NCBI RefSeq assembly: GCF_900638305.1
Contig: NZ_LR134506.1
Coordinates: 2,046,001-2,110,000 of the forward strand
Length of the DNA stretch: 64,000 nt
DNA from: Porphyromonas cangingivalis
Lineage (GTDB): Bacteria > Bacteroidota > Bacteroidia > Bacteroidales > Porphyromonadaceae
Reading direction: 5' to 3'
Shown here in pieces: positions 28,654-38,772 of the stretch; position 1 is the stretch's first letter, and each line of letters begins with the position of its first letter. A model generated the notes under the pieces. The model was not told the origin of the DNA, did not search any database, and worked only from the letters and a program-made list of their open reading frames with translations. The translations under genes were made by a program, and so were the position numbers.

Positions 28654-29787
28654 ATGAAGTCTAAGATTCTTCTTCTCTGTATCCTCTTTCTGGCAGCTTG
28701 TGCACAAGCTCCTAAGTCTTTTCCGGCAGAGGAGACAGATTTGTCGAAGTTTGATCTCAAAGGGGATGTCAAGAGTTGTACGTACCATGCCTATCATCAG
28801 TTTGATGATGTAGATACCTTGTCTGCCTATTGGCAGGGGCCACTCTTGGAGAGGGTGGAGACACGTTTTTTCGATGTACATGGTATGGTAGTCTTCATCT
28901 TGACCGAGGACATTGATGGGCATTCGACCGAAGTCGCTTTTTTCCACGACGATGATCATCGGGTCGTGGAGATTGCTCAGGCTCGAGAGCCGGGGACGAT
29001 CCTTTTTAAGGAAAGCCATGCTTATGACAAGGATGGTAATCGTATTGAGAGTCTCAAGATGGAGCCTTTCGACCAGCCCGAACGCCGCATGACCTATACC
29101 TATGATCACAATGGCAAGCTTGTCGAGGAACGCTCTTACCATGGTGCCGATACGGTGACATCGAGAGTCGTCCTAAGTTACAACGATGCCGGTAAGGTCT
29201 CGAAGATCTCAAACTATATCGGGCGGACAATCCTGTCTTCCGAAGAAGTACGTACCTACGGTGCCGATGGCATACTGACGGAAGCCATCGAGACTTACAA
29301 CGGAGATGATCATTATGTCTCGATTGAGTCTCGCTATGACAGAGAGGAGAGGGTGATAGAGACCATCATGAGAGATCATACGGGAGGATACCGGAAACAT
29401 GTCTTTGTCTATGGCAAAAATGGAAGCATGGACAAAAGTATATACCTCGTGGAGGGAGACGATAGTTCGACTTTCGTGGGTGTCGACCGGGTGGTTTGCG
29501 ATCAACAAGGGCGAACCATTGAGGAGGCTTTCCTTGAGCCTGGTGAGGATGGACAGCTTCATCCGTTACGCCGTCTCATTCATCGCTACGACGAAGACGG
29601 ACGACTGCTCGAGACACTCTATCTCGACCCTGATGGCAATCGAGAGGCATTGAGGACTTGGCAGTACGAATATGATGCCAAGGGCAACTGGGTCAGGCAA
29701 GTCATGAGTCACTCCGAAAATTCCGACTCGGATGCTTTGACCAAGACTATCACCATTACTACTCGTAAGATCGAGTATTATCGATAG
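28654..29787 (+). CDS. YD-repeat lipoprotein (second of a tandem pair)
   Basis: The 377-residue paralogue of the preceding gene has lipobox LFLAAC (Cys16) and the same repeat style (YTYDHNGKLVEERSYH, SRYDREERVIE, HRYDEDGRLLETLYL, YEYDAKGNWVRQV). Both proteins share the mature N-terminus pattern of Leu-Lys-x-[Tyr/Phe]-[Glu/Asp]-Leu-x-Gly-Asp-Val-Lys-Ser, pointing to a tandem duplication. The ATG at 28654 puts the signal peptide at the N-terminus; an ATG at 28636 overlaps the upstream stop. It is followed by a terminator, so the two genes form a unit. Confidence 0.8.
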   Translation: MKSKILLLCILFLAACAQAPKSFPAEETDLSKFDLKGDVKSCTYHAYHQFDDVDTLSAYWQGPLLERVETRFFDVHGMVVFILTEDIDGHSTEVAFFHDDDHRVVEIAQAREPGTILFKESHAYDKDGNRIESLKMEPFDQPERRMTYTYDHNGKLVEERSYHGADTVTSRVVLSYNDAGKVSKISNYIGRTILSSEEVRTYGADGILTEAIETYNGDDHYVSIESRYDREERVIETIMRDHTGGYRKHVFVYGKNGSMDKSIYLVEGDDSSTFVGVDRVVCDQQGRTIEEAFLEPGEDGQLHPLRRLIHRYDEDGRLLETLYLDPDGNREALRTWQYEYDAKGNWVRQVMSHSENSDSDALTKTITITTRKIEYYR

Positions 29788-29834
29788 AGAGAAGACAGAC
29801 ATACGTCCGCGACTGCGATGAGTGGTCGCTTCTC

Positions 29835-29895
29835 AAGCTCAGCTTATCTGCGAGTCGCTCCACAAGGCTCAAATATAAGCTGAGCTTACTTTTTT
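29835..29895 (+). terminator. Terminator after the YD-repeat genes
   Basis: The perfect 13-bp stem AAGCTCAGCTTAT / ATAAGCTGAGCTT (29835-29847 and 29875-29887) with a 27-nt loop is followed by ACTTTTTT. Confidence 0.75.
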
Positions 29896-30394
29896 CGGAT
29901 CGATGTCAGGGCACAAAAGCCATCTTCTTTTTCTTCGTTCATTTAGCATACATTCCTTTTATACTCACTGACAGATATCCATTCAGAGAGGGTCGATTTC
30001 CGTCGATTTAGTATGATGTGCCATAAGTGTAAGCTTGCGGTAGTATCTGTTGATGGCGATTTTTGTGGATTCGATGGGTCGAATAGCCCGATTCAGCACT
30101 CTAAGTTGAAATGTTTTTTGATGATTCTTTGTATCTTTAGGGGATTTCGCAACCCTCCCAGCCTGCTCAAATAGAAAACGTTTGTTGATATAGAGCAGTT
30201 TATGAATATACAATAATATAACTATGATAGAGAGTGAAAAACCTCCTGAAGAGCCATGATGCCTGATAGGAAGTCTGAAAAACAAAGGACATATCTTCCA
30301 AGCACTTTGGTGTGCACAAAGTTTTTTACACATCCGGAATACAACCTAAAACTATAGAAATACTATTACTAACAAGCAAAAACAAAAAACACTT
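29896..30394 (+). other. Long leader region before susC
   Basis: About 500 nt with no convincing gene. It contains a near -7 box, TATCTTTA, at about 30130-30137, which would give a leader of some 250 nt for the SusC/SusD mRNA. A 116-codon leftward frame here (29983-30333) has no recognisable protein features. Confidence 0.4.
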
Positions 30395-33300
30395 ATGAAG
30401 AACGCAATCTATCGTAAGAGAGAAGTTGCCGACCGAGTGAAAAGTAAGCCAAGAAGGCTCTCAAGACTATTTGTCCCCTGTCTTCTTGCTAGTTTCTTAC
30501 CACAGTTCACGACGCTCTCGGCGCAAAATGACAAGTATGAAGCAGGAGGGGGTAGCCGTACCGTACTCACACCCGGGTCGATATCCTCCTCTACTGACAC
30601 AGTTCAGCAGCGAAAGACTCGCAAGATATCGGGTAAGGTAGTCGACGAAAACAATGACCCTCTACCTGGGGTAAGGATCCTTATCAAAGAGACGAAGCGT
30701 GGCGGGGTAACAAACGATCAAGGAGTATTCTCTCTTACTCTGACCGACGAAGAGCACACCCTCATACTATCCTATGTGGGCATGAAGACTCAGGAGGTCG
30801 TCGTGACGAAAGGTACAACCTTCAATATTGCCCTACAACCCCAAGCCGAGGGACTGAGCGAAGTTGTCGTGACCGGATATCAGACCATATCTAAAGAGAG
30901 GGCCACAGGGGCGTTCGACATCGTCAAGAAAGACTTCCTGGAGAAGCCTGCCATCAATCTGGCTTCGAAACTCGTAGGTAGCGTGGCAGGGCTTCAGGCC
31001 ACACAAGACGCTGAGGGCAATATGAGCTTTTCCATCAGAGGTCAGAGCAGCATTATGACAAATGCCAGCCCTTTGGTCGTGGTGGATGGATTTCCGATAG
31101 AGGATAGCTTCAGCTCCATCAACCCTGATGATGTTGCAAGTGTGTCCGTGCTGAAGGATGCCGCTGCGGCTTCTATCTGGGGAGCAAGGGCTACCAATGG
31201 GGTCATCGTCGTGACCACGAAGCGAGCCAAGGCCGGACAACCTCTACGTGTCAGTGCTTCTGTGCTGACCAGGATCGGTAGCCGACCTGACCTGGACTAC
31301 GTACTGAACCGAGCATCGGCATCGGAGACCGTCGAGTTTGAGAAGATGCAATTCGGGAAGTGGGGCAATTCGCTGGTGGCGATGAATCTGAAGAAAAATG
31401 TATATCAGTACAGAAGCCAGGCAACGACCCTATACAATGAGTTTCAGTTGGGCAACATCTCAGAGACGGAGATGAACGAGAAGTTGGCTCTCTTGCAGGG
31501 ATTGGACAACAGACAGCAGATGAGAGACCTCCTCTTTCGATCTCCGGTCTCACAGCAATACAATGTCAGTCTGTCGGGAGCGAGCGAGAAGATGACGAAT
31601 AATTTGTCTCTCATGTATGAGCATGACCGAAGGGCAAGCATCAAAAATCAAAGCGAAAACCTGATGGTGAATTACCGCAACAATATTGCCCTTTTCAAAT
31701 GGATGGACATCAATCTGTCTACGATGCTCCAGTACAAAAAGGCCAATACTTCGGGGATAAGTATCTCAGAGCTTCGAGACTTGGCACCTTACGATATGTT
31801 GGTAAATCCTGATGGATCTTATACCGACGTAAACACTTCTTACTTCCGTCCATTGATCGAGCGATCAGTCCCCAAGGATCAGTTTCCATACTCAGACTGG
31901 AGCTACAATCCCATCACCGAGATGAACAATCGTGATCTGACAAATGCTCAGTTGAACACCCGTCTGAATGCAGGGATAACCCTCAAGCCTTTGGAGGGAC
32001 TCAGCTTAGAATCCAAGATCCAATACGAGATATTCAAGCACGACTTCAGGAGGCTGTATAATGACAAGACATGGTTTGTGCGCAAGGCCGTCAATGAAGC
32101 GGCATCATGGGATACCGACACTCAGACGGTCACGCCCAATCTCCCCAAAGGCAGTATCCTTGACGAAGAGCAGCTCAATAGCAGGACATATAACTTCAGA
32201 AATCAGGTGAACTTCAACCGTCTCTTTGCAGACAAGCACAACATCAGCGTCTTGCTGGGGACTGAGATCAGCGAGACCGTCCACAATATCCGTATACCTG
32301 CAACATCTTATGGCTATGATGACGAGCACCTCACGGTCGGAACATTTCCCAACGGTCCCGGTGGATACCCCAATTCGATCTACAACTGGCTCGGCAGGGG
32401 GCAAACATTTGACTACACCAACAAGTACAAAGAATCGACGGATAGATTCTTGTCCGTATATGCCAATGCCGCATATACATTCATGAACAAATACTCGATC
32501 TCGGGTAGCTTCAGGAATGACGCATCGAACTTCATCAGTGATGATCCTAAGTACAGATATTCTCCATTCTGGTCCATGGGTATGTCTTGGAACATCGGAG
32601 AGGAGTCCTTCCTGAAGGGGATGAGCAAGCTTGATCTCCTGAAGCTTAGGATGACATACGGTTACAACGGGAACTCTGACAACTCCACCTCTTTCAAGCC
32701 ATTGATGAGGATGACCGGCGTAAATCCCTTTACGGGCGAAATGACCGGTGAGCTGACAAGTAAAGGCAATCCCACACTACGTTGGGAAAGGACAAGCATC
32801 CTCAATCTTGGTGTGGATTTCTCCGTGCTTTCCGGTATGATCAGTGGGAAGATCGACTACTACAACAAGCACGGTAAGGACATCCTTGCGGCGATAGACA
32901 TCCCTATGGCTCATGGCTCGAAAAGAGAAAAGATCAACAACGCAGAGATCCTCAACAGAGGGATAGAGGTCGAGCTCAATGTCCAAAAGAATATATATCG
33001 CAATAAAATAGGGTGGAGGGGTACCCTCAACTTTTCGTACAACTCGAACAAGATCCTCAAGCTGTTCCGTTCGACACAGCCACATTGGGTATTGGTCGGG
33101 CAGAGTGGATCACACTCTTATGTCGAAGGTTATGATGCCAATGAACTATGGTCTTATGTATATGGCGGAGTGCAAAATATAGGGACTCCCGATGCGCCAA
33201 ATATGCAACCCGTCATCAAGATGAACGACGGAGGGGTCAGTGGGTTTGCCAACCTCTCGGTCAAGGATGGGTTGGACTTTTGTCGCCCACAAGGGGCTCT

Positions 33301-33787
33301 TGTTGCTCCGTATGTAGCCGGGATGCTCAACAGCTTCAATATCTATGACTTTACGGTCTCTTTCCTTTTGACAGGAAAGTTTGGACATGTATTCAGGCGT
33401 ACGGGATTCAATTATCCCTCGATCTCTGACCGAGGTGTCTATCCCAACAAACTCCTGAGCGAGGTGATCCGAAGCGATGGCTCTGATATCGTGCCACTGC
33501 CAAAGAGGGATGACGATCAGACCTATGCAAAGTATGCCGAGTTCGCATACTATATGGACTATCTCACAGAGAGTGCCAGTCACGTCCGTCTATCTGAGGT
33601 CAATCTTACTTACACTCTCCCATCAAGCGTGACAAGCAGGGTCGGGGTCAGGAATGCTTCGGTATATGTACAGGGGAACAACTTGTTGACAATCAAACAG
33701 ACCAAGTATGATGAAGACCCTGAGTTCAAGAGAGGGGCATTGAGATTGCAGCCCACATGGTTGTTTGGTCTGAAATTAGAATTTTAA
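30395..33787 (+). CDS. SusC/RagA-type TonB-dependent outer membrane transporter
   Basis: The 1130-residue protein has an unusually long basic N-terminal region before the hydrophobic signal segment LFVPCLLASFLPQFTTLSAQ. A carboxypeptidase-regulatory-like beta-sandwich follows (KISGKVVDENNDPLPGVRIL, about 77-150), then the TonB-box-like EVVVTGYQ. The plug domain (SFSIRGQSSIMTNASPLVVV, about 165-280) and a large beta-barrel complete it, ending in Phe (WLFGLKLEF). With the SusD partner 9 nt downstream it forms a pedal-bin importer for oligosaccharides or peptides. The substrate cannot be told; no glycanase or peptidase gene is adjacent. Confidence 0.93.
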   Translation: MKNAIYRKREVADRVKSKPRRLSRLFVPCLLASFLPQFTTLSAQNDKYEAGGGSRTVLTPGSISSSTDTVQQRKTRKISGKVVDENNDPLPGVRILIKETKRGGVTNDQGVFSLTLTDEEHTLILSYVGMKTQEVVVTKGTTFNIALQPQAEGLSEVVVTGYQTISKERATGAFDIVKKDFLEKPAINLASKLVGSVAGLQATQDAEGNMSFSIRGQSSIMTNASPLVVVDGFPIEDSFSSINPDDVASVSVLKDAAAASIWGARATNGVIVVTTKRAKAGQPLRVSASVLTRIGSRPDLDYVLNRASASETVEFEKMQFGKWGNSLVAMNLKKNVYQYRSQATTLYNEFQLGNISETEMNEKLALLQGLDNRQQMRDLLFRSPVSQQYNVSLSGASEKMTNNLSLMYEHDRRASIKNQSENLMVNYRNNIALFKWMDINLSTMLQYKKANTSGISISELRDLAPYDMLVNPDGSYTDVNTSYFRPLIERSVPKDQFPYSDWSYNPITEMNNRDLTNAQLNTRLNAGITLKPLEGLSLESKIQYEIFKHDFRRLYNDKTWFVRKAVNEAASWDTDTQTVTPNLPKGSILDEEQLNSRTYNFRNQVNFNRLFADKHNISVLLGTEISETVHNIRIPATSYGYDDEHLTVGTFPNGPGGYPNSIYNWLGRGQTFDYTNKYKESTDRFLSVYANAAYTFMNKYSISGSFRNDASNFISDDPKYRYSPFWSMGMSWNIGEESFLKGMSKLDLLKLRMTYGYNGNSDNSTSFKPLMRMTGVNPFTGEMTGELTSKGNPTLRWERTSILNLGVDFSVLSGMISGKIDYYNKHGKDILAAIDIPMAHGSKREKINNAEILNRGIEVELNVQKNIYRNKIGWRGTLNFSYNSNKILKLFRSTQPHWVLVGQSGSHSYVEGYDANELWSYVYGGVQNIGTPDAPNMQPVIKMNDGGVSGFANLSVKDGLDFCRPQGALVAPYVAGMLNSFNIYDFTVSFLLTGKFGHVFRRTGFNYPSISDRGVYPNKLLSEVIRSDGSDIVPLPKRDDDQTYAKYAEFAYYMDYLTESASHVRLSEVNLTYTLPSSVTSRVGVRNASVYVQGNNLLTIKQTKYDEDPEFKRGALRLQPTWLFGLKLEF

Positions 33788-33796
33788 GAAATAGCT

Positions 33797-35323
33797 ATGA
33801 AAACAAATATCTTACTCTCAACGATAATATCTGTTGTCGCACTGTGCATGGTCTCGTGTGATGACTTTCTAAGCAAGGCTCCGTCAAAGGAAGAGAATCT
33901 TGAGATCAGGACGGTCGAACAGTTGGAAGCTCTCATTGCCAACCACAACAGTAAGTCAAAATCGATTGAATCCAACAAGATCGCACTTTATTCGAGCGAC
34001 AACTTTGAGTATTCGAAGGAACTCTACAAGACGCCCAAACAGATAATGCCATCGATGGCTCTGTATCAATACTATACATGGAATATGGAGCTTGCATCGG
34101 ATGACTCCAACGATACAGGCTGGGGCGACTACTTCGATCGCATATATAATGCCAATCTCATCATCAATGAGATTGACAAGGCTTCCGGCAGAGACGATGA
34201 TAAACGTCGACTGAAAGCGGAAGCACACTTCATACGTGCGCACAATTATCTTAGCTTGGCTTCCATCTACTGTCTGCCTTATGGTCCTGCGACCAAACAA
34301 GAGGATGGGTTGCCTTTGAAGCGAAGCACCAGCTTTGAGGAGAGGTTGGATCGGGTAAGCCTTGAGGAGACTTATGACTTTATCGAAAATGATATAAAAG
34401 AGGCACTGAAGATCGATGTCAGTCTTTACCGAGACGATCTTCGACGCACATGGCGTGCAAATAAAGCTGCGGCTTGCGCCTTGGCATCACGCTTTTATCT
34501 CCTGAAAGGTATGTATGCAGAGGCTGAGAAGTATGCGGATATGGCACTCAAGGAGGATGACACCTTGATCGACTATACGAGTGGTGTGATCACACAAAAA
34601 GCTGAGGTCGGTCTGGACGAAAACATGATGCCGATCATGATCACCTTCCCTTCTACATGGACCAACAGGATTGATGATCTGACCTTCAGTAGAGAAACAG
34701 ATATGTATTACCAAAAGTCCATCATCACCTTTGTGGACTTGTGTTGGCTCATCCCCAGTCGCCGTCTTTTGAACCTTTACGATCAGGAGCATGACTTGAG
34801 GTATCGCTATTTCATCGTACCTCAGTTCTCATACACTTTGCTCGTTCGAGGTGCATTCCCGGGGTATTGTACATACAATCATGAGATCACATCAGGTCTG
34901 TCGGTCGCAGAGATGTTGTTGATAAAGGCCGAGTGTATGGTACGTACAGGGCAGAATGTTGCGGGAGCAATGGGTGTCCTCAACAGGTTGAGAGATAAAC
35001 GTATCAGCAAGGACGCCCCTGCTGAGGTCAGATTTCTCTCGGCAAGCGACAAGCAGGAAGCCCTCCGACTTGTTTTGGACGAACGCTCCAGAGAGATGCC
35101 ATTCACCATGAGGTGGAGTGATATACGCCGATGCAACTTCAACGAAGACCCTTCGGACGACATCACCATCACCCGAAGTTTTTACGACATGGATGCTTAT
35201 AAGGTCAAGGATGATCAACCCAAGGAATACACCTTGGCTCCGGGTTCGAGGAGATATGCTGCTCCAATACCGAAAAATGAGATCACATCCGGCCAAGGTG
35301 TGATCAAGCAAAATAGATATTGA
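33797..35323 (+). CDS. SusD/RagB-type surface lipoprotein
   Basis: The 508-residue protein has lipobox ALCMVSC (Cys21). It shows the SusD opening DDFLSKAPS, TPR-like helices in the first half (IYNANLIINEIDKASG, RRLKAEAHFIRAHNYLSLAS), and the C-terminal RQALRLVLDERSREM-like block ending KNEITSGQGVIKQNRY. It is the lid that binds substrate above the SusC barrel. The pair is followed by a bidirectional terminator. The two genes are a complete, minimal SusCD unit. Confidence 0.93.
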   Translation: MKTNILLSTIISVVALCMVSCDDFLSKAPSKEENLEIRTVEQLEALIANHNSKSKSIESNKIALYSSDNFEYSKELYKTPKQIMPSMALYQYYTWNMELASDDSNDTGWGDYFDRIYNANLIINEIDKASGRDDDKRRLKAEAHFIRAHNYLSLASIYCLPYGPATKQEDGLPLKRSTSFEERLDRVSLEETYDFIENDIKEALKIDVSLYRDDLRRTWRANKAAACALASRFYLLKGMYAEAEKYADMALKEDDTLIDYTSGVITQKAEVGLDENMMPIMITFPSTWTNRIDDLTFSRETDMYYQKSIITFVDLCWLIPSRRLLNLYDQEHDLRYRYFIVPQFSYTLLVRGAFPGYCTYNHEITSGLSVAEMLLIKAECMVRTGQNVAGAMGVLNRLRDKRISKDAPAEVRFLSASDKQEALRLVLDERSREMPFTMRWSDIRRCNFNEDPSDDITITRSFYDMDAYKVKDDQPKEYTLAPGSRRYAAPIPKNEITSGQGVIKQNRY

Positions 35324-35340
35324 TCGTCATGATGCAAAAA

Positions 35341-35382
35341 GTGGGAGTGTCAAAATGTGAGTTTTGACACTCCACCTTTTTG
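35341..35382. terminator. Bidirectional terminator between susD and recG (TGTCAA family)
   Basis: A 14-bp stem with one bulge, upper arm AGTGTCAAAA / TTTTGACACT, has T-runs on both sides (TTTTT on either strand). Confidence 0.9.
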
Positions 35383-35440
35383 TGTTTGCTTTTACGTTAA
35401 TTGAGGTATGGGGAGGTGCTTTGTTCAGAATTAGAGGGGG

Positions 35441-37543
35441 TCAACTGATGAGTCCCCAGTCCTTCTCGTGCCGGAGGAGTGCTGTGAGCTGCGCTTGTAA
35501 GACAGCGTTGTGGGGGGCTTCGAGGAGAGGATCATCGTTGAGGATCTGCTCGACGAGATTGACACAGAACTGTACGATACGGCCGTCTTTGGCGAGGTTG
35601 GCGATCTTGAAGTCCAGCCCGATACCACTCTGGCGCGTCCCTTCCATATCGCCGTGTCCTCGGAGTTTGAGGTCTTCTTCGGCAATACGAAAGCCGTTGG
35701 TCGTCTCGACCATGATGTCGATACGTTTGCGGGATTCTTCGCCAAGATTGTTGCCTGTCATGAGGATACAGTAAGATTGGTTGCTCCCACGACCGACACG
35801 CCCCCGTAGCTGGTGGAGCTGCGAGAGCCCGAAGCGTTCGGCACTCTCGATGACCATGACCGTTGCATTGGGGACATTGACACCGACTTCGATCACGGTG
35901 GTGGCGACAAGTATGTCGGTCTTACCGGAGGCAAAGAGTGTCATGGCCTCCTCTTTTTCAGAAGGCCTCAGTTTGCCATGAACGATGCCGATCGTGCGTG
36001 TGGGGAAAGCTTCCTTGAGCATCTCGAATCCCTCTTCGAGACTCTTGTAGTCCATCTTTTCACTCTCTTCGATGAGGGGATAGACGACATAGACCTGTCG
36101 TCCGGCCTCGATTTGATCTCGGATGAAGAAGTTGAGTTCGGGGCGTTTGCTCTCGTAATAGTGTTGGGTGCGGATAGGCGTCCGCCCGGGGGGAAGTTCG
36201 TCAATGATCGATACATCAAGGTCTCCGTACAGAGTCATCGCCAATGTGCGTGGGATAGGTGTCGCACTCATGATGAGGATGTGGGGATGGACATGATTGT
36301 TCTTTTCCCACATGATGGAGCGTTGGTGTACGCCAAAGCGGTGCTGTTCGTCGATGACGGCGACAGCAAGTCGGCGAAACTGCACGTAGTCTTCGATGAG
36401 GGCATGGGTACCTACGAGGATGTCTATCGAGCCATCGGCTATGCCCCGGGCGATCTCTCTCTTCTCCTTTGTCTTTGTCGAGCCCGTGAGCAGGCGGACA
36501 GACGTGTCGAGCGGGGCGAGGAGTTGGCTCAGGCTTTCGTAATGCTGTCGGGCAAGTATCTCGGTGGGTGCCATCATGCAGGCTTGGTAGCCATTGTCCA
36601 CAGCAAGGAGCATGGTGAGGAGGGCAACAATCGTCTTGCCACTGCCGACATCTCCTTGGACGAGGCGGTTCATCTGCTTTCCGCTCTGGAGGTCGGTGTG
36701 TATTTCCCGGATGACTCTCTTCTGTGCGTTTGTGAGATCGAAGGGTAAGACCTCGCTGTACAGTCGTCTGAACTCGTCACCGACCTTGGGTAGGAGGATG
36801 CCTTGATTTTCGTTCTGACGTCGCTCCTTGAGGTATTGCATCCTAAGTCGGACATAGAAGATCTCTTCCATCTTCAGGCGAGCAGAGGCACGACGAAGCA
36901 TATCCTCGTTCTCGGGTAGGTGTATCTGCCGGAGTGCCTCGTAGAGGGAGAGCATATTGTAGTGATCCGTGATGTATCGGGGAAGGGTGTCGGGGAGCTT
37001 GTCTTTGAGGAGGTCAAGGAGCTTGGATACGAGTTCGTTGATGAACTTCGAGTTGAGCGACATTTTCTTCATGCGCTCTGTCGTCGAGTACATCGGATAG
37101 AGCTTGCCCACACTACTTTGTTTGGGATTTTTCAGATCGTCGATCTCCGGATGGGCGATACTGTAAGTGTTGCCGAAGCGTGTAGGCTTGCCGAAGACGA
37201 GATAGGGGGTATTGAGCGAAAGGTGATCTCTGAAGTATTGTATGCTATTGAACCACACGAGCTCGATCTCTCCATAAGGATCACGGAAGGTGGCCTTGAG
37301 ACGTTTTCTACGCCCTTCGCCTTCGATGGTCTTGGAGGTGATGACCCCTTTGAGTTGGATATAAGGGAGGTGTTCGCTTACTTCAACAGTCTTGTAGATC
37401 CGTGTGCGGTCGATGTGCTTATATGGGAAATAGTAGAGCAGGTCTCGATAAGTCCGGACACCAATCTCCTTGGCAAAGACCTTTGCTCGGTGTTCGCCCA
37501 TCCCCGGTAGGTACTTGATATCGGTGTCCAGAAGGTTTGTCAT
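35441..37543 (-). CDS. recG: ATP-dependent DNA helicase RecG
   Basis: This 700-residue superfamily 2 helicase remodels stalled forks and branched DNA. It has an N-terminal wedge domain (KYLPGMGEHRAKVFAKEIG), helicase motif I VQGDVGSGKTIVALL, motif II VIDEQHRFG, motif III ILIMSATPIPRTLAMTLYG, and motif VI QLRGRVGRGSNQSYCIL. The start at 37543 overlaps the ispD stop by 4 nt (ATGA); a longer frame to 37570 would invade ispD. It is the last gene of the folP-trmH-ispD-recG operon. Confidence 0.97.
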   Translation of the reverse strand: MTNLLDTDIKYLPGMGEHRAKVFAKEIGVRTYRDLLYYFPYKHIDRTRIYKTVEVSEHLPYIQLKGVITSKTIEGEGRRKRLKATFRDPYGEIELVWFNSIQYFRDHLSLNTPYLVFGKPTRFGNTYSIAHPEIDDLKNPKQSSVGKLYPMYSTTERMKKMSLNSKFINELVSKLLDLLKDKLPDTLPRYITDHYNMLSLYEALRQIHLPENEDMLRRASARLKMEEIFYVRLRMQYLKERRQNENQGILLPKVGDEFRRLYSEVLPFDLTNAQKRVIREIHTDLQSGKQMNRLVQGDVGSGKTIVALLTMLLAVDNGYQACMMAPTEILARQHYESLSQLLAPLDTSVRLLTGSTKTKEKREIARGIADGSIDILVGTHALIEDYVQFRRLAVAVIDEQHRFGVHQRSIMWEKNNHVHPHILIMSATPIPRTLAMTLYGDLDVSIIDELPPGRTPIRTQHYYESKRPELNFFIRDQIEAGRQVYVVYPLIEESEKMDYKSLEEGFEMLKEAFPTRTIGIVHGKLRPSEKEEAMTLFASGKTDILVATTVIEVGVNVPNATVMVIESAERFGLSQLHQLRGRVGRGSNQSYCILMTGNNLGEESRKRIDIMVETTNGFRIAEEDLKLRGHGDMEGTRQSGIGLDFKIANLAKDGRIVQFCVNLVEQILNDDPLLEAPHNAVLQAQLTALLRHEKDWGLIS

Positions 37544-38235
37544 GCTCCGTCCCTTATGCTTGCGATCCATGCCCCGAGGATCATATCCTTGGGTGTAGTG
37601 ATCTTGATGTTAAGCTCGTCTCCTTCGACTGTTTTTGGCGTGATACCCAAAAGTCCTTCGACCAAAGAGGCATCATCTGTGAATGTTGCTTTGTCTTTCT
37701 GTTCGTCATAAATACGGTAGGCTCTGCGCAAAGTCTCTGCATCGAAGACCTGCGGCGTCTGCACAAGGCCGATAAGGCTGCGATCCAATGGTCGGTAGCT
37801 ATCGTCCTCTCCTTTGAGTCTCACCGAGTCCGTGCACGGAATGACGGGTATGACAGAAGGCTCATTCGTCTCAAACAGTCGTGCCAGCATCTCCGGAGAG
37901 ACAAACGGGCGCACCCCATCATGCACCCCCACACGGACAACATCATCCGGCATTGCCATGAGGCCTTGATGGACACTATCGGTGCGGGTCTCTCCACCTC
38001 CCACGATGAGGATTGCACCATGATTACTAAGGTATCGCCGTCGGAGCTCGTCTACATACGCTATATCATCCTTGGGCACAGCGATCGAAATGAGCATGTC
38101 ACTGTCATAGGCCTTGAGTGCTTGTACGGTGCGCATGAGGATCGGCAGATCACCGATCTCCATATATTGTTTCGGGATGTCTCCGCCCATGCGAAGCCCC
38201 TTGCCCCCTGCTACGATGACACAACCCCTTTTCAT
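37540..38235 (-). CDS. ispD: 2-C-methyl-D-erythritol 4-phosphate cytidylyltransferase
   Basis: IspD couples CTP to MEP in the non-mevalonate isoprenoid pathway. The 231-residue protein has the nucleotide-binding start VIVAGGKGLRMGGDIPKQYM, GVHDGVRPFV, and the end TDDASLVEGLLG with KITTPKDM. It overlaps both neighbours by 4 nt, indicating tight translational coupling. Its location next to recG also occurs, as I recall, in other Bacteroidota. Confidence 0.96.
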   Translation of the reverse strand: MKRGCVIVAGGKGLRMGGDIPKQYMEIGDLPILMRTVQALKAYDSDMLISIAVPKDDIAYVDELRRRYLSNHGAILIVGGGETRTDSVHQGLMAMPDDVVRVGVHDGVRPFVSPEMLARLFETNEPSVIPVIPCTDSVRLKGEDDSYRPLDRSLIGLVQTPQVFDAETLRRAYRIYDEQKDKATFTDDASLVEGLLGITPKTVEGDELNIKITTPKDMILGAWIASIRDGA

Positions 38236-38768
38236 CTCTCAAATCTCTTACACACTTCCCACATGACGATCCCACCGGCGACAGATACATTGAGCGAATG
38301 TTTTGTGCCATATTGGCGGATTTCGATACAACCATCCCCGGCGTCTATGACCGACTGATCGACCCCTTTGACTTCGTTCCCGACAACAAGGGCGATGGGT
38401 TCGCAAGGTGTTTTTTCCGCAAATTCATCGAGAAATATGCTTCCTTCCGCCTGCTCCACGCACCATATCTTGTAGCCCTCACCTTTGAGCTCTTGCACAC
38501 AAACAGATGTGTCCGGATAGTACTTCCACGACACCACCTCTTCTGCTCCCAGTGCGGTCTTGTGTATGTCCGGATGAGGAGGTGTTGCGCTGATCCCACA
38601 GAGGCAGACACGCTCTATCCTCAAGGCATCGGCCGTACGGAAGACTGCGCCGATATTATTCATGCTTCGGACATTGTCCAGCACGATGACGACAGGCACC
38701 TTCTCTGCTGACGAAAACTCGGATGGGGTCAGCCGATCCATTTCTTGTATGCTGAGTTTTCTGTTCAT
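38232..38768 (-). CDS. TrmH/SpoU family RNA 2'-O-methyltransferase
   Basis: This 178-residue SPOUT enzyme transfers methyl from SAM to ribose in rRNA or tRNA. The motifs are motif 1 LDNVRSMNNIGAVFRTADAL, motif 2 ALVVGNEVKGVDQSVID, and motif 3 CIEIRQYGTKHSLNVSVAGG. The exact RNA target cannot be assigned; the size is close to the catalytic core alone, with no extra RNA-binding domain. It lies 4 nt after folP and overlaps ispD by 4 nt. Confidence 0.9.
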   Translation of the reverse strand: MNRKLSIQEMDRLTPSEFSSAEKVPVVIVLDNVRSMNNIGAVFRTADALRIERVCLCGISATPPHPDIHKTALGAEEVVSWKYYPDTSVCVQELKGEGYKIWCVEQAEGSIFLDEFAEKTPCEPIALVVGNEVKGVDQSVIDAGDGCIEIRQYGTKHSLNVSVAGGIVMWEVCKRFER

Positions 38769-38772
38769 GGGA

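Noticed and set aside
29983-30333. A 116-codon leftward frame before susC
   Set aside because: No domain, poor composition and no promoter; it more likely lies in the susC leader.
36599-37510. Rightward open frames inside recG
   Set aside because: They are shadows of recG, which has all helicase motifs on the opposite strand.
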